Made by a program: the position numbers and the translations under genes. Shown here piece by piece: positions 1-10,539 of a stretch of DNA of 64,000 nt (its first letter is position 1; each line of letters starts with the position of its first letter). The notes below the pieces were generated by a model. The model saw only the letters and a list, made by a program, of their open reading frames with translations. It ran no database searches and was not told the origin of the DNA. The DNA is from Pelagibacteraceae bacterium AG-430-F16 (GTDB lineage: Bacteria; Pseudomonadota; Alphaproteobacteria; Pelagibacterales; Pelagibacteraceae): contig QCOG01000002.1 of NCBI GenBank assembly GCA_003213015.1, positions 196,001 to 260,000 on the forward strand. Direction: 5' to 3'.

Positions 1-2
1 CG

Positions 3-305
3 TTAAATATTTTAGAGTCATTAAACGGAAAATCCCATTTTTTAATTAGTTCAGTATGCATATCTTCTGATGGAAAAATGATATGGAACTACACAGAAAA
101 AGCATTGATGAAAATGAAAAATTTCTCTCGAGAAGAACTTGAAGAATATTTAAGTAAAATCTCAGATAAAAACTTATATTCTTACAATGTTTACCAAATA
201 GAAGGAGAGGGAAAAAAATTATTCAGTGAAATTAAAGGAAACGTTGATACAATAATGGGACTTCCAATTAATAGTATTAAAAAATATTTGGACAATATTA
301 AATGA
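3..305 (+). CDS. maf: Maf-like nucleotide pyrophosphatase (C-terminal part, truncated by window start)
   Basis: Open frame continues to the window edge; LESLNGKSHFLISSVCI and the C-terminal GLPINSIKKYL pattern resemble Maf; overlaps aroE by 4 bp. Confidence 0.75.
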   Translation, partial: LNILESLNGKSHFLISSVCISSDGKMIWNYTEKALMKMKNFSREELEEYLSKISDKNLYSYNVYQIEGEGKKLFSEIKGNVDTIMGLPINSIKKYLDNIK

Positions 306-1090
306 AGAAATTTTGTGTTATAGGAAATCCAATTAATCATTCTTTGTCCCCAAAACTTCATAATTTTTGGCTAAAAAGAAATAAAATTGATGCGATTTAT
401 GAAAAAAAACTTATCAATGAAAAAGAAATTCCTAAACTAATAGAAAGCATAAGAAAAACAGAAATTAATGGTGCTAATGTGACAGTTCCGTTCAAGAATT
501 CTGTAATACCTTTTTTGGATAGCTTAAGCCCCGAAGCAAAAGAAACTAATTCTGTAAATACTATTTGTGTAGAAGGGGGCGAAATAATGGGACACAATAC
601 AGACATTGCAGGATTTGAATTAGCTTTAAGGCATATCAATTATGATGTGAAAAGAAAAAAAGCTTTTATCATTGGTGCAGGAGGTGTTAGTCCTTCCATA
701 ATTCTTGCTTTAAAAAACATGGGATGTGAAAATATTTGTTTAACCAATAGAACATTTGAAAAGTCAGAAAAAATTAAAGAAACTTTTAATGATATCACTA
801 TTCAAAAATGGGGCGATATACCTGAGTTTGATATAGTTATCAATGCAACAAGTGTCGGCTTAAAAAAAGAAAATTTTGATTTGGATTTAGATAAGTCTGG
901 AAATAACAAATTTTTTTATGATGTAATTTACAATCCAAGTGAAACAAATTTTCTAAAAAAGGCAAAGCATAACGGTAATAAAACAGAAAATGGAAGAATG
1001 ATGTTTATATATCAGGCCCACCAATCCTTTGCTTTATGGAATAAGGTATTACCAAAGATTGATGAAGAAACAATAGAAATCTTAAAATGA
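302..1090 (+). CDS. aroE: Shikimate dehydrogenase
   Basis: CVIGNPINHSLSPKLHNFWL, NGANVTVPFK, NTDIAGF, GAGGVSPSI motifs. Confidence 0.95.
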   Translation: MKKFCVIGNPINHSLSPKLHNFWLKRNKIDAIYEKKLINEKEIPKLIESIRKTEINGANVTVPFKNSVIPFLDSLSPEAKETNSVNTICVEGGEIMGHNTDIAGFELALRHINYDVKRKKAFIIGAGGVSPSIILALKNMGCENICLTNRTFEKSEKIKETFNDITIQKWGDIPEFDIVINATSVGLKKENFDLDLDKSGNNKFFYDVIYNPSETNFLKKAKHNGNKTENGRMMFIYQAHQSFALWNKVLPKIDEETIEILK

Positions 1091-1659
1091 GAAGAATTGC
1101 ATTAGTTGGAGACATCGGTTCAGGAAAAACATTCTACTCAAAATTATTTAAATATCCAGTTTTTAATGCTGATTTGGTAGTTTCAAATCTTTACCAAAAA
1201 GATAAATTTTTATTTAGAAAAATTAAGAAAAAATTTCCCAATAAAGTAAGTAACTTCCCCTTGAAAAAAGAGGAATTGCTTAAAATAATTTTTCAGAAAC
1301 ATAAAAATTTGAAAATTCTAAGCAAGATTATTCATCCAATAGTAAGAAAGAAAATGAAAAATTTTCTTAAAAAAAATAAAAAAAAGAAATTTGTTGTCTT
1401 AGATATACCTTTGTATTTGGAAAACAGACTAAATACAAAAAAAGATATTATAATTTTTATAGAGGCTGATAAAAAAAAGATTAAACATAAACTTAACAAA
1501 AGAAAAAATATCAATCCAAAGTTGATAAATATTCTTAAAAGAAATCAATTACCATTAAAACTAAAGAAAAAAAGATCAACCTATAATGTAAAAAATAATT
1601 TTGTTAGAATTGCAGCTAAGAAAAATGTAAAATTAATTATGAAAGAAATTGGCAAATGA
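1087..1659 (+). CDS. coaE: Dephospho-CoA kinase (divergent, Lys-rich)
   Basis: P-loop GDIGSGKT, FNADLVV, HPIVRKKM, VLDIPLYLE; between aroE and dnaQ. Confidence 0.85.
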   Translation: MRRIALVGDIGSGKTFYSKLFKYPVFNADLVVSNLYQKDKFLFRKIKKKFPNKVSNFPLKKEELLKIIFQKHKNLKILSKIIHPIVRKKMKNFLKKNKKKKFVVLDIPLYLENRLNTKKDIIIFIEADKKKIKHKLNKRKNINPKLINILKRNQLPLKLKKKRSTYNVKNNFVRIAAKKNVKLIMKEIGK

Positions 1660-2321
1660 ATGAAATTGTGCTTGATACTGAAACAACGGGTCTCTCAGTT
1701 GAAAATGGACATCGAATAGTTGAGATAGGCTGTATAGAACTTGATAATCATATTTTAACATCTAATCGATTTCATTGTTATTTAAATCCCCAAAGAAAAG
1801 TTTCAGAGGAAGCATTCAAAGTACACGGATATTCAGATGAATTTCTATCTGACAAAAAAAAATTTTCCCAAATTGCAGATGATTTTATAAAATTCATAGG
1901 TGACAAAAGATTAATAATACATAATGCCAACTTTGATTTATCCCATCTAAATAATGAACTTAAAATGCTGGGAAAAAAACCAATCCTAAAAGATCGGGTC
2001 ATTGACACTTTAGATATAGCTAGAGAGAAATTTCCAGGATCTCAAATTAGTTTAGATGCATTATGTAAAAGATTTAGAATCGATAACTCTAGAAGAAAAT
2101 TACACACTGCATTAATTGATTGTGAATTATTATCAAAGGTTTATATAAACTTAATTGACCAAAAAGAGCCAAAATTAAATTTCTCAGAAAAAAAGGATGA
2201 GTTAGGAAATAATAAAAATGCAATAATCGATTTTTGTAAAAACATAATTGAACCCACTGCAGAAGAGCGTAAAGAGCATCAAAATTTTCTAAAAAAGTCC
2301 CTCAAAAAAAATTACTTCTGA
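1656..2321 (+). CDS. dnaQ: DNA polymerase III epsilon subunit (3'-5' exonuclease)
   Basis: VLDTETTGL, IVEIGCIEL, HNANFDLSHLN, LHTALIDCELLSKVY. Confidence 0.93.
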   Translation: MNEIVLDTETTGLSVENGHRIVEIGCIELDNHILTSNRFHCYLNPQRKVSEEAFKVHGYSDEFLSDKKKFSQIADDFIKFIGDKRLIIHNANFDLSHLNNELKMLGKKPILKDRVIDTLDIAREKFPGSQISLDALCKRFRIDNSRRKLHTALIDCELLSKVYINLIDQKEPKLNFSEKKDELGNNKNAIIDFCKNIIEPTAEERKEHQNFLKKSLKKNYF

Positions 2322-2734
2322 TTTTTTTCAAACAATTCTTGAAAATTTATTTTCTTTTCCAGTTTAATTTCTGGATAACCTATTGATTTAACAATTTCGA
2401 AAAATTTCTTTTCTATTTCAGGATATATTTCAGTGGGCACATCACTTAAAAATATTCTTTTTAATTCACCCCTATTAACAGCAGACTCTTCAACCCTCAC
2501 GACTGTAGCATGGGTCATTTCAAAATACGCTTTTTTATCTTTTTCAGTTTTATTGTCAAAAGTTAATTTTATATTTACTTCTGCCATATTATTCTTTAGT
2601 GGCAAAGAGTTTATGTCTATTCCTAAAGAATATTTTGGAATATTATCTTTAAGATATATAAAATTCTCAGTACCAGATATTTTTGATGATATATCTTTGA
2701 CGTAGGAAGTAAGTATTTTATAATTTTTTGTCAT
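2312..2734 (-). CDS. secB: Protein-export chaperone SecB
   Basis: MTKNYKILTSYVKDISS..., SecB-like fold pattern; start moved from 2767 to the internal Met. Confidence 0.8.
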   Translation of the reverse strand: MTKNYKILTSYVKDISSKISGTENFIYLKDNIPKYSLGIDINSLPLKNNMAEVNIKLTFDNKTEKDKKAYFEMTHATVVRVEESAVNRGELKRIFLSDVPTEIYPEIEKKFFEIVKSIGYPEIKLEKKINFQELFEKNQK

Positions 2735-3143
2735 TCCCGCTATCCTTATCCTCATACTCTCCTTCAATCAAATCATCTTTGACATGTACTTTATTTTTCG
2801 TATTTTTAGCAAATAAATTAAAAATGATTTTTCTTGTAAATGGAAATATTATTAAAAATCCAAATAAGTCTGTTGCAAATCCTGGTAAAATTAATAAGAG
2901 CGCTGCAATTGCTAAGGCTGCACCAGACATTAACTCAAACAAAGGCATTTGGTTTTTATAAAGTTGAGAAACACCAGATCTGAGAGTATTTAAACCCTCG
3001 TACCTTGCATAACTGACACCAATTATAGCTGTAACAAATATTAATGAGATTGTTGTAAAAGCACCAATTTGGCTCCCAATTTTTATGAATAAATAAACTT
3101 CTAGAATTGGGATCAAAATTATCAATAAAAGTACTGTGTTCAT
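2718..3143 (-). CDS. FxsA family membrane protein
   Basis: PILEVYLFIKIGSQIGAFTTI...LLILPGFATDLFG; adjacent to secB as in other alphaproteobacteria. Confidence 0.8.
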   Translation of the reverse strand: MNTVLLLIILIPILEVYLFIKIGSQIGAFTTISLIFVTAIIGVSYARYEGLNTLRSGVSQLYKNQMPLFELMSGAALAIAALLLILPGFATDLFGFLIIFPFTRKIIFNLFAKNTKNKVHVKDDLIEGEYEDKDSGNDKKL

Positions 3144-3201
3144 TTGTCTTTAATTTAAATTGCTTGTTGAAATTAAGCAATAGAGTAAATATTATTTAGT
3201 T

Positions 3202-3792
3202 ATGAATTATAGTTTTGAATATTTAGATATTATTTTATTAGCTATGATAGCTGGTTTTATTTTCCTAAGGTTAAGGGGTATTTTAGGAAAAAAATCAGGT
3301 TATGAGGATGATATTTCAAATAGCTTTCCACACGACATTCCTGAAGTGAATGCTGCAGAAAAAAAACCGAATTACAGAAATTTTGATGAAAGTGCAAAGA
3401 AAGATTTTATTGAAGGCGCAAAGATGGCTTATGAGACGATCATTACAAATTTTTCAAAAGGATCAATAAAAGAAATTAGAAATTTGCTTGATAAAAAAGT
3501 TTTAAATCAATTTCAGGAAGCAATATCTAATAGAGAAAAAAATGGCATAAAATCGGAAACAACCTTTATTGGGATAAACTCTGCCGAAATAAAAAATCAT
3601 GAGCAAAAAGGTAACATGCTTGAAGTCACAGTTGATTTTATTAGTGAAATTATATCTTGTAACAGAGATAAAGACGCAAAGATTTTAACTGGCGATCCAG
3701 AAAAAGTTAAAAAAGTTTATGACACTTGGAGATTTTCTAAAAACTTAAATTCCAATGATCCAAATTGGTTATTAATTGAAACTAACATATAG
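3202..3792 (+). CDS. Tim44/TimA-like domain membrane-anchored protein
   Basis: Single N-terminal TM then LRLRGILGKKSG; Tim44-like domain with DTWRFSKNLNSNDPNWLLIET ending. Confidence 0.8.
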   Translation: MNYSFEYLDIILLAMIAGFIFLRLRGILGKKSGYEDDISNSFPHDIPEVNAAEKKPNYRNFDESAKKDFIEGAKMAYETIITNFSKGSIKEIRNLLDKKVLNQFQEAISNREKNGIKSETTFIGINSAEIKNHEQKGNMLEVTVDFISEIISCNRDKDAKILTGDPEKVKKVYDTWRFSKNLNSNDPNWLLIETNI

Positions 3793-3795
3793 TAT

Positions 3796-4218
3796 TTGAA
3801 CAAAAAATTATCCGACAAAGATTTAAAAGATTGGAAAAATTTCGTTAAGAGTAAAGATAAAGTTCATTCAAAAGATGAAGTAGACAAACATTCAATAAAC
3901 AAAAATAAATCAACTTTTGTAATAGATTTACACGGTTTTAATCTTGATCAAGCAAATAAATTTGTTGAAAAAACAATTTATGAGTGTTTCGAAAATCGAA
4001 TTTTAAAAGTTAATATAATTACTGGGAAAGGAATGAGATCTAAATCAGCTGAAGATCCTTATAAATCATCTGAATTGAGCATATTAAAACATTCTATACC
4101 TGAATTTATTAGATCAAATGTCGATCTTATGAAACTAGTAAAAAATATCCAAAATACTAATGATAAGAATTCTGGCTCTTTTGATGTTTATTTAAAATCA
4201 AAGAATAAATTTAGATAA
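3796..4218 (+). CDS. Smr-domain protein
   Basis: [18 protein letters not shown]...[13 protein letters not shown] start. Confidence 0.85.
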   Translation: MNKKLSDKDLKDWKNFVKSKDKVHSKDEVDKHSINKNKSTFVIDLHGFNLDQANKFVEKTIYECFENRILKVNIITGKGMRSKSAEDPYKSSELSILKHSIPEFIRSNVDLMKLVKNIQNTNDKNSGSFDVYLKSKNKFR

Positions 4219-5562
4219 ATCATTATCCTTTACTAATTGCCCTAGATTTTCTTTTACATACTTAGAATCGACAACAATTTTTTCACCTGATCTGTCTGTT
4301 GCTGTGAAACTAATTTCATCTAAAACTCTTTCAATTATAGTGTGAAGTCTTCTGGCACCAATATTTTCAACAGATGAATTCACCTCGCTAGCCAAATTAG
4401 CAATAGTATCAATTCCATCTTCAGAGAATTCTAAATCAACATTTTCAGTTTTCAATAAAGCTTTATATTGTTTAATTAAACTGTTATCTGGCTCTTTTAA
4501 AATTCTTATAAAATCTGCACTATTCAATGCATCTAGTTCAACTCTAATTGGCAATCTTCCTTGTAATTCTGGAAGTAAATCTGATGGTTTGGCAAGTTGG
4601 AAAGCCCCTGATGCTATAAATAAGATATGATCAGTTTTTACTGGTCCATACTTTGTACTTACAGTTGTGCCTTCTATTAATGGCAATAGATCTCTTTGTA
4701 CTCCTTCTCTGGATACGTCTCCACCGACCCTATCAGTTCTGGCGGAAATTTTATCAATTTCATCTAGAAAAACAATTCCGTTATTTTCAGTCACATTTTT
4801 CGCAGATTTAATAATTTTATCTTCTTCAATAAGTTTATCAGCTTCTTCATTTAATAGGATTTCATGAGACTCTTTTACAGTCATCTTTTTCTTTTTTGAT
4901 CTATTGCCAATTGATTTACCTAACATTTCACCAATATTTATCATTCCAATATTTGCTCCTGGCATTCCTGGTATTTCAAAACTTGGCATGTTCCCACTTT
5001 CGCTCACTGGAACTTCAATTTCATTATCGTCTAAATCTCCGTTTCTAAGTCTCTTTCTAAAACTTTCTCTTGTTGCTACGCTTGCTTTATTTCCTACTAA
5101 AGCATCTAAAACTCTTTCCTCAGCAAGCTTTTGAGCTTTTGCGTGAACCTCTTTTCTTCTCTTAACTTTCTCCATTGCAATAGCAATTTCAAGCAAGTCT
5201 CTAATGATTTGTTCTACATCTCTACCCACATAACCAACTTCAGTAAATCTTGTAGCTTCGACTTTTACAAATGGTGCTTCAGCCAACTTCGATAGTCTTC
5301 TTGATATCTCAGTTTTGCCAACTCCTGTCGGTCCAATCATTAATATATTTTTTGGTAAAACTTCGTCTCTCATTTCACCTTTTAAAGCCTGTCTTCTCCA
5401 TCTATTTCTAAGAGCAATAGCTACAGCTCTCTTTGCTTTGTTCTGACCAACAACGTATCTATCTAATTCTGAAACAATTTCTCTTGGAGAAAGAGAATCT
5501 ATATCATTCTTTTTGTTCTCAGAATTTTTTTTTGGAAATGATTTAATATTTGATTTTTCCAT
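4198..5562 (-). CDS. hslU: ATP-dependent protease ATPase subunit HslU
   Basis: [57 protein letters not shown]. Confidence 0.97.
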   Translation of the reverse strand: MEKSNIKSFPKKNSENKKNDIDSLSPREIVSELDRYVVGQNKAKRAVAIALRNRWRRQALKGEMRDEVLPKNILMIGPTGVGKTEISRRLSKLAEAPFVKVEATRFTEVGYVGRDVEQIIRDLLEIAIAMEKVKRRKEVHAKAQKLAEERVLDALVGNKASVATRESFRKRLRNGDLDDNEIEVPVSESGNMPSFEIPGMPGANIGMINIGEMLGKSIGNRSKKKKMTVKESHEILLNEEADKLIEEDKIIKSAKNVTENNGIVFLDEIDKISARTDRVGGDVSREGVQRDLLPLIEGTTVSTKYGPVKTDHILFIASGAFQLAKPSDLLPELQGRLPIRVELDALNSADFIRILKEPDNSLIKQYKALLKTENVDLEFSEDGIDTIANLASEVNSSVENIGARRLHTIIERVLDEISFTATDRSGEKIVVDSKYVKENLGQLVKDNDLSKFIL

Positions 5563-6077
5563 TATATTTTCTCAATTCTAACGTTATGGTTTGTAAATAC
5601 ACATATATCTGCCGCAACCTGGATCGCTTTTTTTGCAACATCTTCAGCGTTTAATTCTGTTTCCATTAAAACTTTTGCAGCAGCAAGTGCGTAGTTTCCA
5701 CCTGACCCAATTCCAATAACATCTCCTTCAGGTTCTAAGACATCTCCAGTTCCTGAAATTATAAAACTTTTTTCTTTATCCCCAATTGCCATAAGCGCTT
5801 CAAGACGCCTTAAATATTTATCTGTTCTCCAATCTTTAGCGAGCTCGACTGCAGCACGAGTTAAATTACCAGCGTGTTTCTCAAGTTTGGCTTCTAGTCT
5901 TTCGAAAAGAGTTAATGCATCTGCCGTTGAACCTGCAAAACCAGCAATCACATTTCGTTTCTCAATTTTACGGACTTTGTTGGCATTGCTTTTAATTACT
6001 GTATTTCCCATACTGACCTGGCCATCACTTGCCACAACTACGTCATTTTTTTTTCTTACTAATACAATTGTTGTCAT
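5562..6077 (-). CDS. hslV: ATP-dependent protease peptidase subunit HslV
   Basis: [43 protein letters not shown]. Confidence 0.96.
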   Translation of the reverse strand: MTTIVLVRKKNDVVVASDGQVSMGNTVIKSNANKVRKIEKRNVIAGFAGSTADALTLFERLEAKLEKHAGNLTRAAVELAKDWRTDKYLRRLEALMAIGDKEKSFIISGTGDVLEPEGDVIGIGSGGNYALAAAKVLMETELNAEDVAKKAIQVAADICVFTNHNVRIEKI

Positions 6078-6166
6078 GAAATATAGATGGATACTAATTT
6101 CTAATCTTCAAGTGGCAAATTAGTTTTGTTGATATGACTAAATAATATGGATATATGTAGGTTTAT

Positions 6167-6757
6167 ATGAAGCGCAAAGCATCAATAACAAGAAAAACAA
6201 AAGAAACTAAAATCGACGTTGAATTAAATATAGACGGAAAAGGTCAATACAAAATTGATACTGGTATAGGTTTCCTTGACCATATGCTTGAACAACTTTC
6301 TAAACATTCATCGATTGATTTAAAGGTAAAAGCAAAAGGGGATACGCACATAGATCTTCACCACACAACAGAAGATACAGGAATTGCTATAGGTGAGTGT
6401 CTTAAAAAAGCATCAAAAAAGTTTATTGGAATAAAAAGATATGCTCACGCAATGATACCAATGGATGAAACTTTGACTAGAGTTGCTCTAGATGTTTCAA
6501 ATAGACCCTATTTAATTTGGAAAGTAAACTTAAAAGTAGAAAAACTTGGAGAAATGGATACAGAACTATTCAAAGAATGGTTTCAAGCTTTTTCTCAATC
6601 GGCAGGAATTACATTGCATATTGAGAATTTATATGGAGACAATAGTCACCACAAAGTAGAGTCGTGTTTTAAAGGTTTAGCAAGATCGCTTAGAGCAGCA
6701 CTAGAAATAGATCCAAAAAATAAAAAAGTCGTGCCATCTACTAAGGGCTCTTTATAA
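6167..6757 (+). CDS. hisB: Imidazoleglycerol-phosphate dehydratase
   Basis: [33 protein letters not shown]. Confidence 0.96.
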   Translation: MKRKASITRKTKETKIDVELNIDGKGQYKIDTGIGFLDHMLEQLSKHSSIDLKVKAKGDTHIDLHHTTEDTGIAIGECLKKASKKFIGIKRYAHAMIPMDETLTRVALDVSNRPYLIWKVNLKVEKLGEMDTELFKEWFQAFSQSAGITLHIENLYGDNSHHKVESCFKGLARSLRAALEIDPKNKKVVPSTKGSL

Positions 6758-6760
6758 AAA

Positions 6761-7390
6761 TTGATGAACGTAACAATTGTTGATTACAAATCAGGCAATA
6801 TAAGCTCAGTTATAAATTCATTTAAAGAGGTAGCCCAAAATAAAATAAAAATTGATGTAACTTCCGATGTAAGTAAAATTAAATCTACTGACAAAGTTGT
6901 TTTACCAGGCCAGGGATCATTTAAAAGTTGTGTGGATGCATTACAATCTATTAATGGACTTGTTGACTGCCTGAATGACTTTGTAATGAATAAGAAAAAA
7001 CCTCTCCTTGGAATATGTGTTGGATTACAAATGTTTGCAGATGTTGGATATGAAGAGTTAGAAACGAAAGGATTAGGTTGGATCCCGGGGAAAGTAACAA
7101 AAATAGATAATCAGAATGGCAAATATAAGCTTCCCCATATAGGATGGAACCAAATAAATTTAGTTAAAAAGAGTAAAATTTTTAAAGATATAAAAGATAA
7201 ATCACACATGTACTTTGTTCACAGTTATGAGTTTGTCCCAACCGACAAAAGTTCTATCTCAGCAACAACTGAATATTCATCAAAACATGTTTGTGCAGTT
7301 GAAAAAGAAAATATTTTTGGCACTCAATTTCATCCAGAAAAAAGCGATAAAACTGGATTAAAAATAATCAACAACTTTATAAATTTATAA
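6761..7390 (+). CDS. hisH: Imidazole glycerol phosphate synthase, glutamine amidotransferase subunit
   Basis: VDYKSGNISSV, LPGQGSF, GICVGLQM, GTQFHPEKS. Confidence 0.95.
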   Translation: MMNVTIVDYKSGNISSVINSFKEVAQNKIKIDVTSDVSKIKSTDKVVLPGQGSFKSCVDALQSINGLVDCLNDFVMNKKKPLLGICVGLQMFADVGYEELETKGLGWIPGKVTKIDNQNGKYKLPHIGWNQINLVKKSKIFKDIKDKSHMYFVHSYEFVPTDKSSISATTEYSSKHVCAVEKENIFGTQFHPEKSDKTGLKIINNFINL

Positions 7391-8107
7391 ATGAAGATAT
7401 TTCCGGCGATTGATATTAAAGATAAAAAGTGTGTAAGATTAATTAAAGGTGATTTTAGTCAAAAGACAGAATACCAAATGTCACCAGTCGAACAGGCAAC
7501 ACAATTTATTGATAAAGGGTTCAAAAATTTGCACATCGTTGACCTTGATGGAGCCTTAGCGGGAGAAACAGTTAATCTTAATATTATTAAAGAGATCGTG
7601 AGTAAATTTGATTTTAAAGTAGAGGTAGGTGGAGGCGTGAGAGATTTTGATAGTATTCAAGAATATGCTGATATAGGTGTAGATAAAGTAATCTTAGGAA
7701 GTGCAGCCATTAAAGATAAAAATTTTTTAAAAAAGGCTTGTAAGAAATTTCCAAAAAAAATTGCATTGGGTTTGGATGCAAAAGATGGAAAACTCTCGTT
7801 ATCTGGTTGGAAAGAAAGTTCAGGCATATCAACTTTAGATTTTTTAACTGAAGTAAATGACTACGGTATTAGTAGATTAATTTTTACTGATATTAATAAA
7901 GATGGTACCAAAGAAAGCCCAAATTTTGAAGAAACACTAAAAGTTGCTGAAATTTCGAATTGCCCTGTAATAATTTCTGGCGGGGTATCATCAATAGAGG
8001 ATATCAAAAAAGCTAAGACATTAAAAAATATTGAAGGTGTTATAGTTGGTAAAGCAATATACGATGGTGATATTAAACTAGAGGATCTGGCTAAAGAAGA
8101 TGCTTAA
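7391..8107 (+). CDS. hisA: ProFAR isomerase
   Basis: [35 protein letters not shown]. Confidence 0.95.
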   Translation: MKIFPAIDIKDKKCVRLIKGDFSQKTEYQMSPVEQATQFIDKGFKNLHIVDLDGALAGETVNLNIIKEIVSKFDFKVEVGGGVRDFDSIQEYADIGVDKVILGSAAIKDKNFLKKACKKFPKKIALGLDAKDGKLSLSGWKESSGISTLDFLTEVNDYGISRLIFTDINKDGTKESPNFEETLKVAEISNCPVIISGGVSSIEDIKKAKTLKNIEGVIVGKAIYDGDIKLEDLAKEDA

Positions 8108-8855
8108 AAATAGAATTATACCCTGCTTAGACGTTAAAAATGGCCGTGTAGTTAAGGGTATAAACTTTGTTGATCTTAAAGACGCCGGAGACCCTGTTGA
8201 ACAAGCAAAAATTTATAGTGATGGTGGAGCAGATGAAATTTGTTTCTTGGATATTACAGCTTCAAACGAGAACAGAGATACCATTTACGAAGTTGTTGAG
8301 AAGACATCAAAGAAATGTTTTGTGCCTTTAACAGTAGGCGGTGGGGTTAGAAGCGTTGATGATATTAATAAGTTATTAAACTGCGGCGCTGATAAAGTTT
8401 CAATTAATACTGCGGCAGTAGAAAATTCTAAAGTTGTAGCCGATAGTTCAAAAAAATTTGGATCACAATGTATTGTTGTTGCAATAGATGCTAAAAAAAA
8501 TGGAGATAAGTGGGAAGTTTTCACTCATGGGGGAAGAAACAATAGTGGAATTGATGCGTTGGAATATGCAAAAAAAATGGAAGATAGTGGAGCTGGTGAG
8601 CTTTTAGTTACCTCGATGGATAGAGATGGGACGCAGGTCGGTTACGACATTGAGTTAATGTCTAAAATATCTTCCAAGGTAAATATTCCATTAATAGCAT
8701 CAGGCGGTGTTGGAAATCTTGATCACTTGGTAGAGGGCATAAAATCAGGAAAAGCTAGTGCAGTTCTTGCAGCATCAATTTTTCATTATGGTAAATACTC
8801 CGTGAAAGAAGCAAAGCAATATTTGGAGTCCAAGGGAATTCCTGTTAGAACATAA
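8100..8855 (+). CDS. hisF: Imidazole glycerol phosphate synthase cyclase subunit
   Basis: [44 protein letters not shown]. Confidence 0.96.
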   Translation: MLKNRIIPCLDVKNGRVVKGINFVDLKDAGDPVEQAKIYSDGGADEICFLDITASNENRDTIYEVVEKTSKKCFVPLTVGGGVRSVDDINKLLNCGADKVSINTAAVENSKVVADSSKKFGSQCIVVAIDAKKNGDKWEVFTHGGRNNSGIDALEYAKKMEDSGAGELLVTSMDRDGTQVGYDIELMSKISSKVNIPLIASGGVGNLDHLVEGIKSGKASAVLAASIFHYGKYSVKEAKQYLESKGIPVRT

Positions 8856-8856
8856 T

Positions 8857-9129
8857 ATGCTTAAAACTCTTGAAGACATAATTTTAATGGTAAGAGAGAG
8901 GAAGACTAAACCTCAAAGCGAAACTTATACAAATAAATTATTAGCTAACAAAGAATTGTCAGTAGAAAAGGTTAAAGAAGAAGTTCAAGAATTAATAGAG
9001 GCTGTGGAAAATAATACAAATAAAGTTCATGAGACGGCCGATGTATTGTATCATCTGATAGTGTATCTCGAAGCAAATAACGTCAAAATTGAAGATGTTA
9101 TGAAAGAGTTAGATAAAAGAAAAAAATGA
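8857..9129 (+). CDS. hisE: Phosphoribosyl-ATP pyrophosphatase
   Basis: EEVQELIEA...ETADVLYHLIVYLE; follows hisF. Confidence 0.9.
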   Translation: MLKTLEDIILMVRERKTKPQSETYTNKLLANKELSVEKVKEEVQELIEAVENNTNKVHETADVLYHLIVYLEANNVKIEDVMKELDKRKK

Positions 9130-9491
9130 GCTACAACGATAATAATATATTTGCAAAAATTCTCAGAGGCGAAATACCATGCAAAAAAATCTATGAGGAT
9201 GAATTTGTTTTATCTTTTCATGATATAAATCCACAAAAAAAAGTTCATGCTTTGGTAATTCCAAAAGGCAAATATGTAAATTTAGAAGATTTTACTTCTA
9301 AAGCCAGTACAGACGAAATAGTTGGACTCATAAAAGGTATTTCAACTGTTGCAAAAAAAATTGGAATTTCAAGTATTGATAATGATGGATTTAGGACCTT
9401 ATCAAATGTTGGAGAAAATGGTGGCCAAGAGGTACCCCATTTACACTTTCATTTGTTTGGTGGTGAAAAAGTAGGGAGAATGGTTCAATGA
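9126..9491 (+). CDS. HIT family protein
   Basis: IFAKILRGEIPCKKIYED...VPHLHFHLFGG histidine triad. Confidence 0.92.
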   Translation: MSYNDNNIFAKILRGEIPCKKIYEDEFVLSFHDINPQKKVHALVIPKGKYVNLEDFTSKASTDEIVGLIKGISTVAKKIGISSIDNDGFRTLSNVGENGGQEVPHLHFHLFGGEKVGRMVQ

Positions 9492-9997
9492 TTATTAGTG
9501 TAAAAAGAAATTTTTTAGAGTTAAAAAATATCAATGATCTAATTAAAAAAGATAAACCAGAAGACAATTACTCTGTGGAAAAAACAAAACCAGATTTCCA
9601 ACTGAATAAGTTTTTTTACAAACAAATTGGAAAAAAATACAGATGGACGGACAGATTGATTTGGACTGATCTTCAGTGGTCTAATTATGTTTCCAATAAG
9701 AATCTAGAAACTTATATAATTAAGAATGATGAAGATTTAGTCGGATATTTTGAACTTGTACATCACCCAGAAAAAAATGAGACAGAACTAGCATATTTAG
9801 GTTTATTTGAAGATCATTTTGGTAAGGGAGTTGGGGGATATGCACTAACTACCGCGATTGTAAAATCTTTTGAAAAAAAAATCAAAAGAATGTGGGTTCA
9901 CACTTGTACACTAGATCATCCCAATGCTATAAAAAATTATTTAGCAAGAGGGATGAAAATTTTTAAAGAGGAAAATCTGAATATCAGAGCTAATTAG
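9488..9997 (+). CDS. GNAT family N-acetyltransferase
   Basis: LVGYFELVHHPEKNETELAYLGLFEDHFGKGVGGYAL. Confidence 0.75.
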   Translation: MIISVKRNFLELKNINDLIKKDKPEDNYSVEKTKPDFQLNKFFYKQIGKKYRWTDRLIWTDLQWSNYVSNKNLETYIIKNDEDLVGYFELVHHPEKNETELAYLGLFEDHFGKGVGGYALTTAIVKSFEKKIKRMWVHTCTLDHPNAIKNYLARGMKIFKEENLNIRAN

Positions 9998-10539
9998 TTA
10001 TAAAGATTTATATTAAAAACATTATCAGACAATTCTTGATTAATATTTTTAACAACAATATTGGACTTTACTTTGTTGCCATATAAATCAATAGTTTCCC
10101 ATCCTTTAATTAAATAATTTTTCTTATCAAAAAAAATATTTAATTGATTATTTTGATCATTAATTGGAAGGAGAAAATTTTGGTCTTTTTCGATAACATT
10201 TCCTTCGATTTTTGTGATTAAAAATTCTTTATTAAGAAAATATTTAAAATAAGTATTTTCGGTTTTATAAGTATTTGCAAAATTTGAGTTTTTGTTTTTA
10301 ATTAAAAGTGTCTTTCCGTTAGATACAATTATCTTTCCAGTTTCATCGTATTTACATATCATTTTATTATTGAATGAAATAATACAATTGCCAGTTTCTT
10401 TTTCGTTATTAATATGTTGTTCAAAATCAAATGCAAAATTTTTGATCCCAGAAATTTTTTTAATAATTTTAGGTTCTGTGTGAGCATTTTTTTGCGCTAA
10501 CATAAAAAAAATGATCAAAATCAGAAAAATTGCTCTCAT
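9994..10539 (-). CDS. LolA-like outer membrane lipoprotein carrier
   Basis: Signal peptide, FAFDFEQHINNEKETGNCIISFNNKM pattern; next to ftsK as in related genomes. Confidence 0.7.
   Translation of the reverse strand: MRAIFLILIIFFMLAQKNAHTEPKIIKKISGIKNFAFDFEQHINNEKETGNCIISFNNKMICKYDETGKIIVSNGKTLLIKNKNSNFANTYKTENTYFKYFLNKEFLITKIEGNVIEKDQNFLLPINDQNNQLNIFFDKKNYLIKGWETIDLYGNKVKSNIVVKNINQELSDNVFNINLYN

Noticed and set aside
2956-3180. 74-aa - strand ORF overlapping FxsA
   Set aside because: Alternate frame of the FxsA gene; no recognisable protein
3159-3181. Hairpin ATTGCTT-9nt-AAGCAAT between divergent fxsA and the Tim44-like gene
   Set aside because: Short AT-rich stem, easily by chance at this base composition
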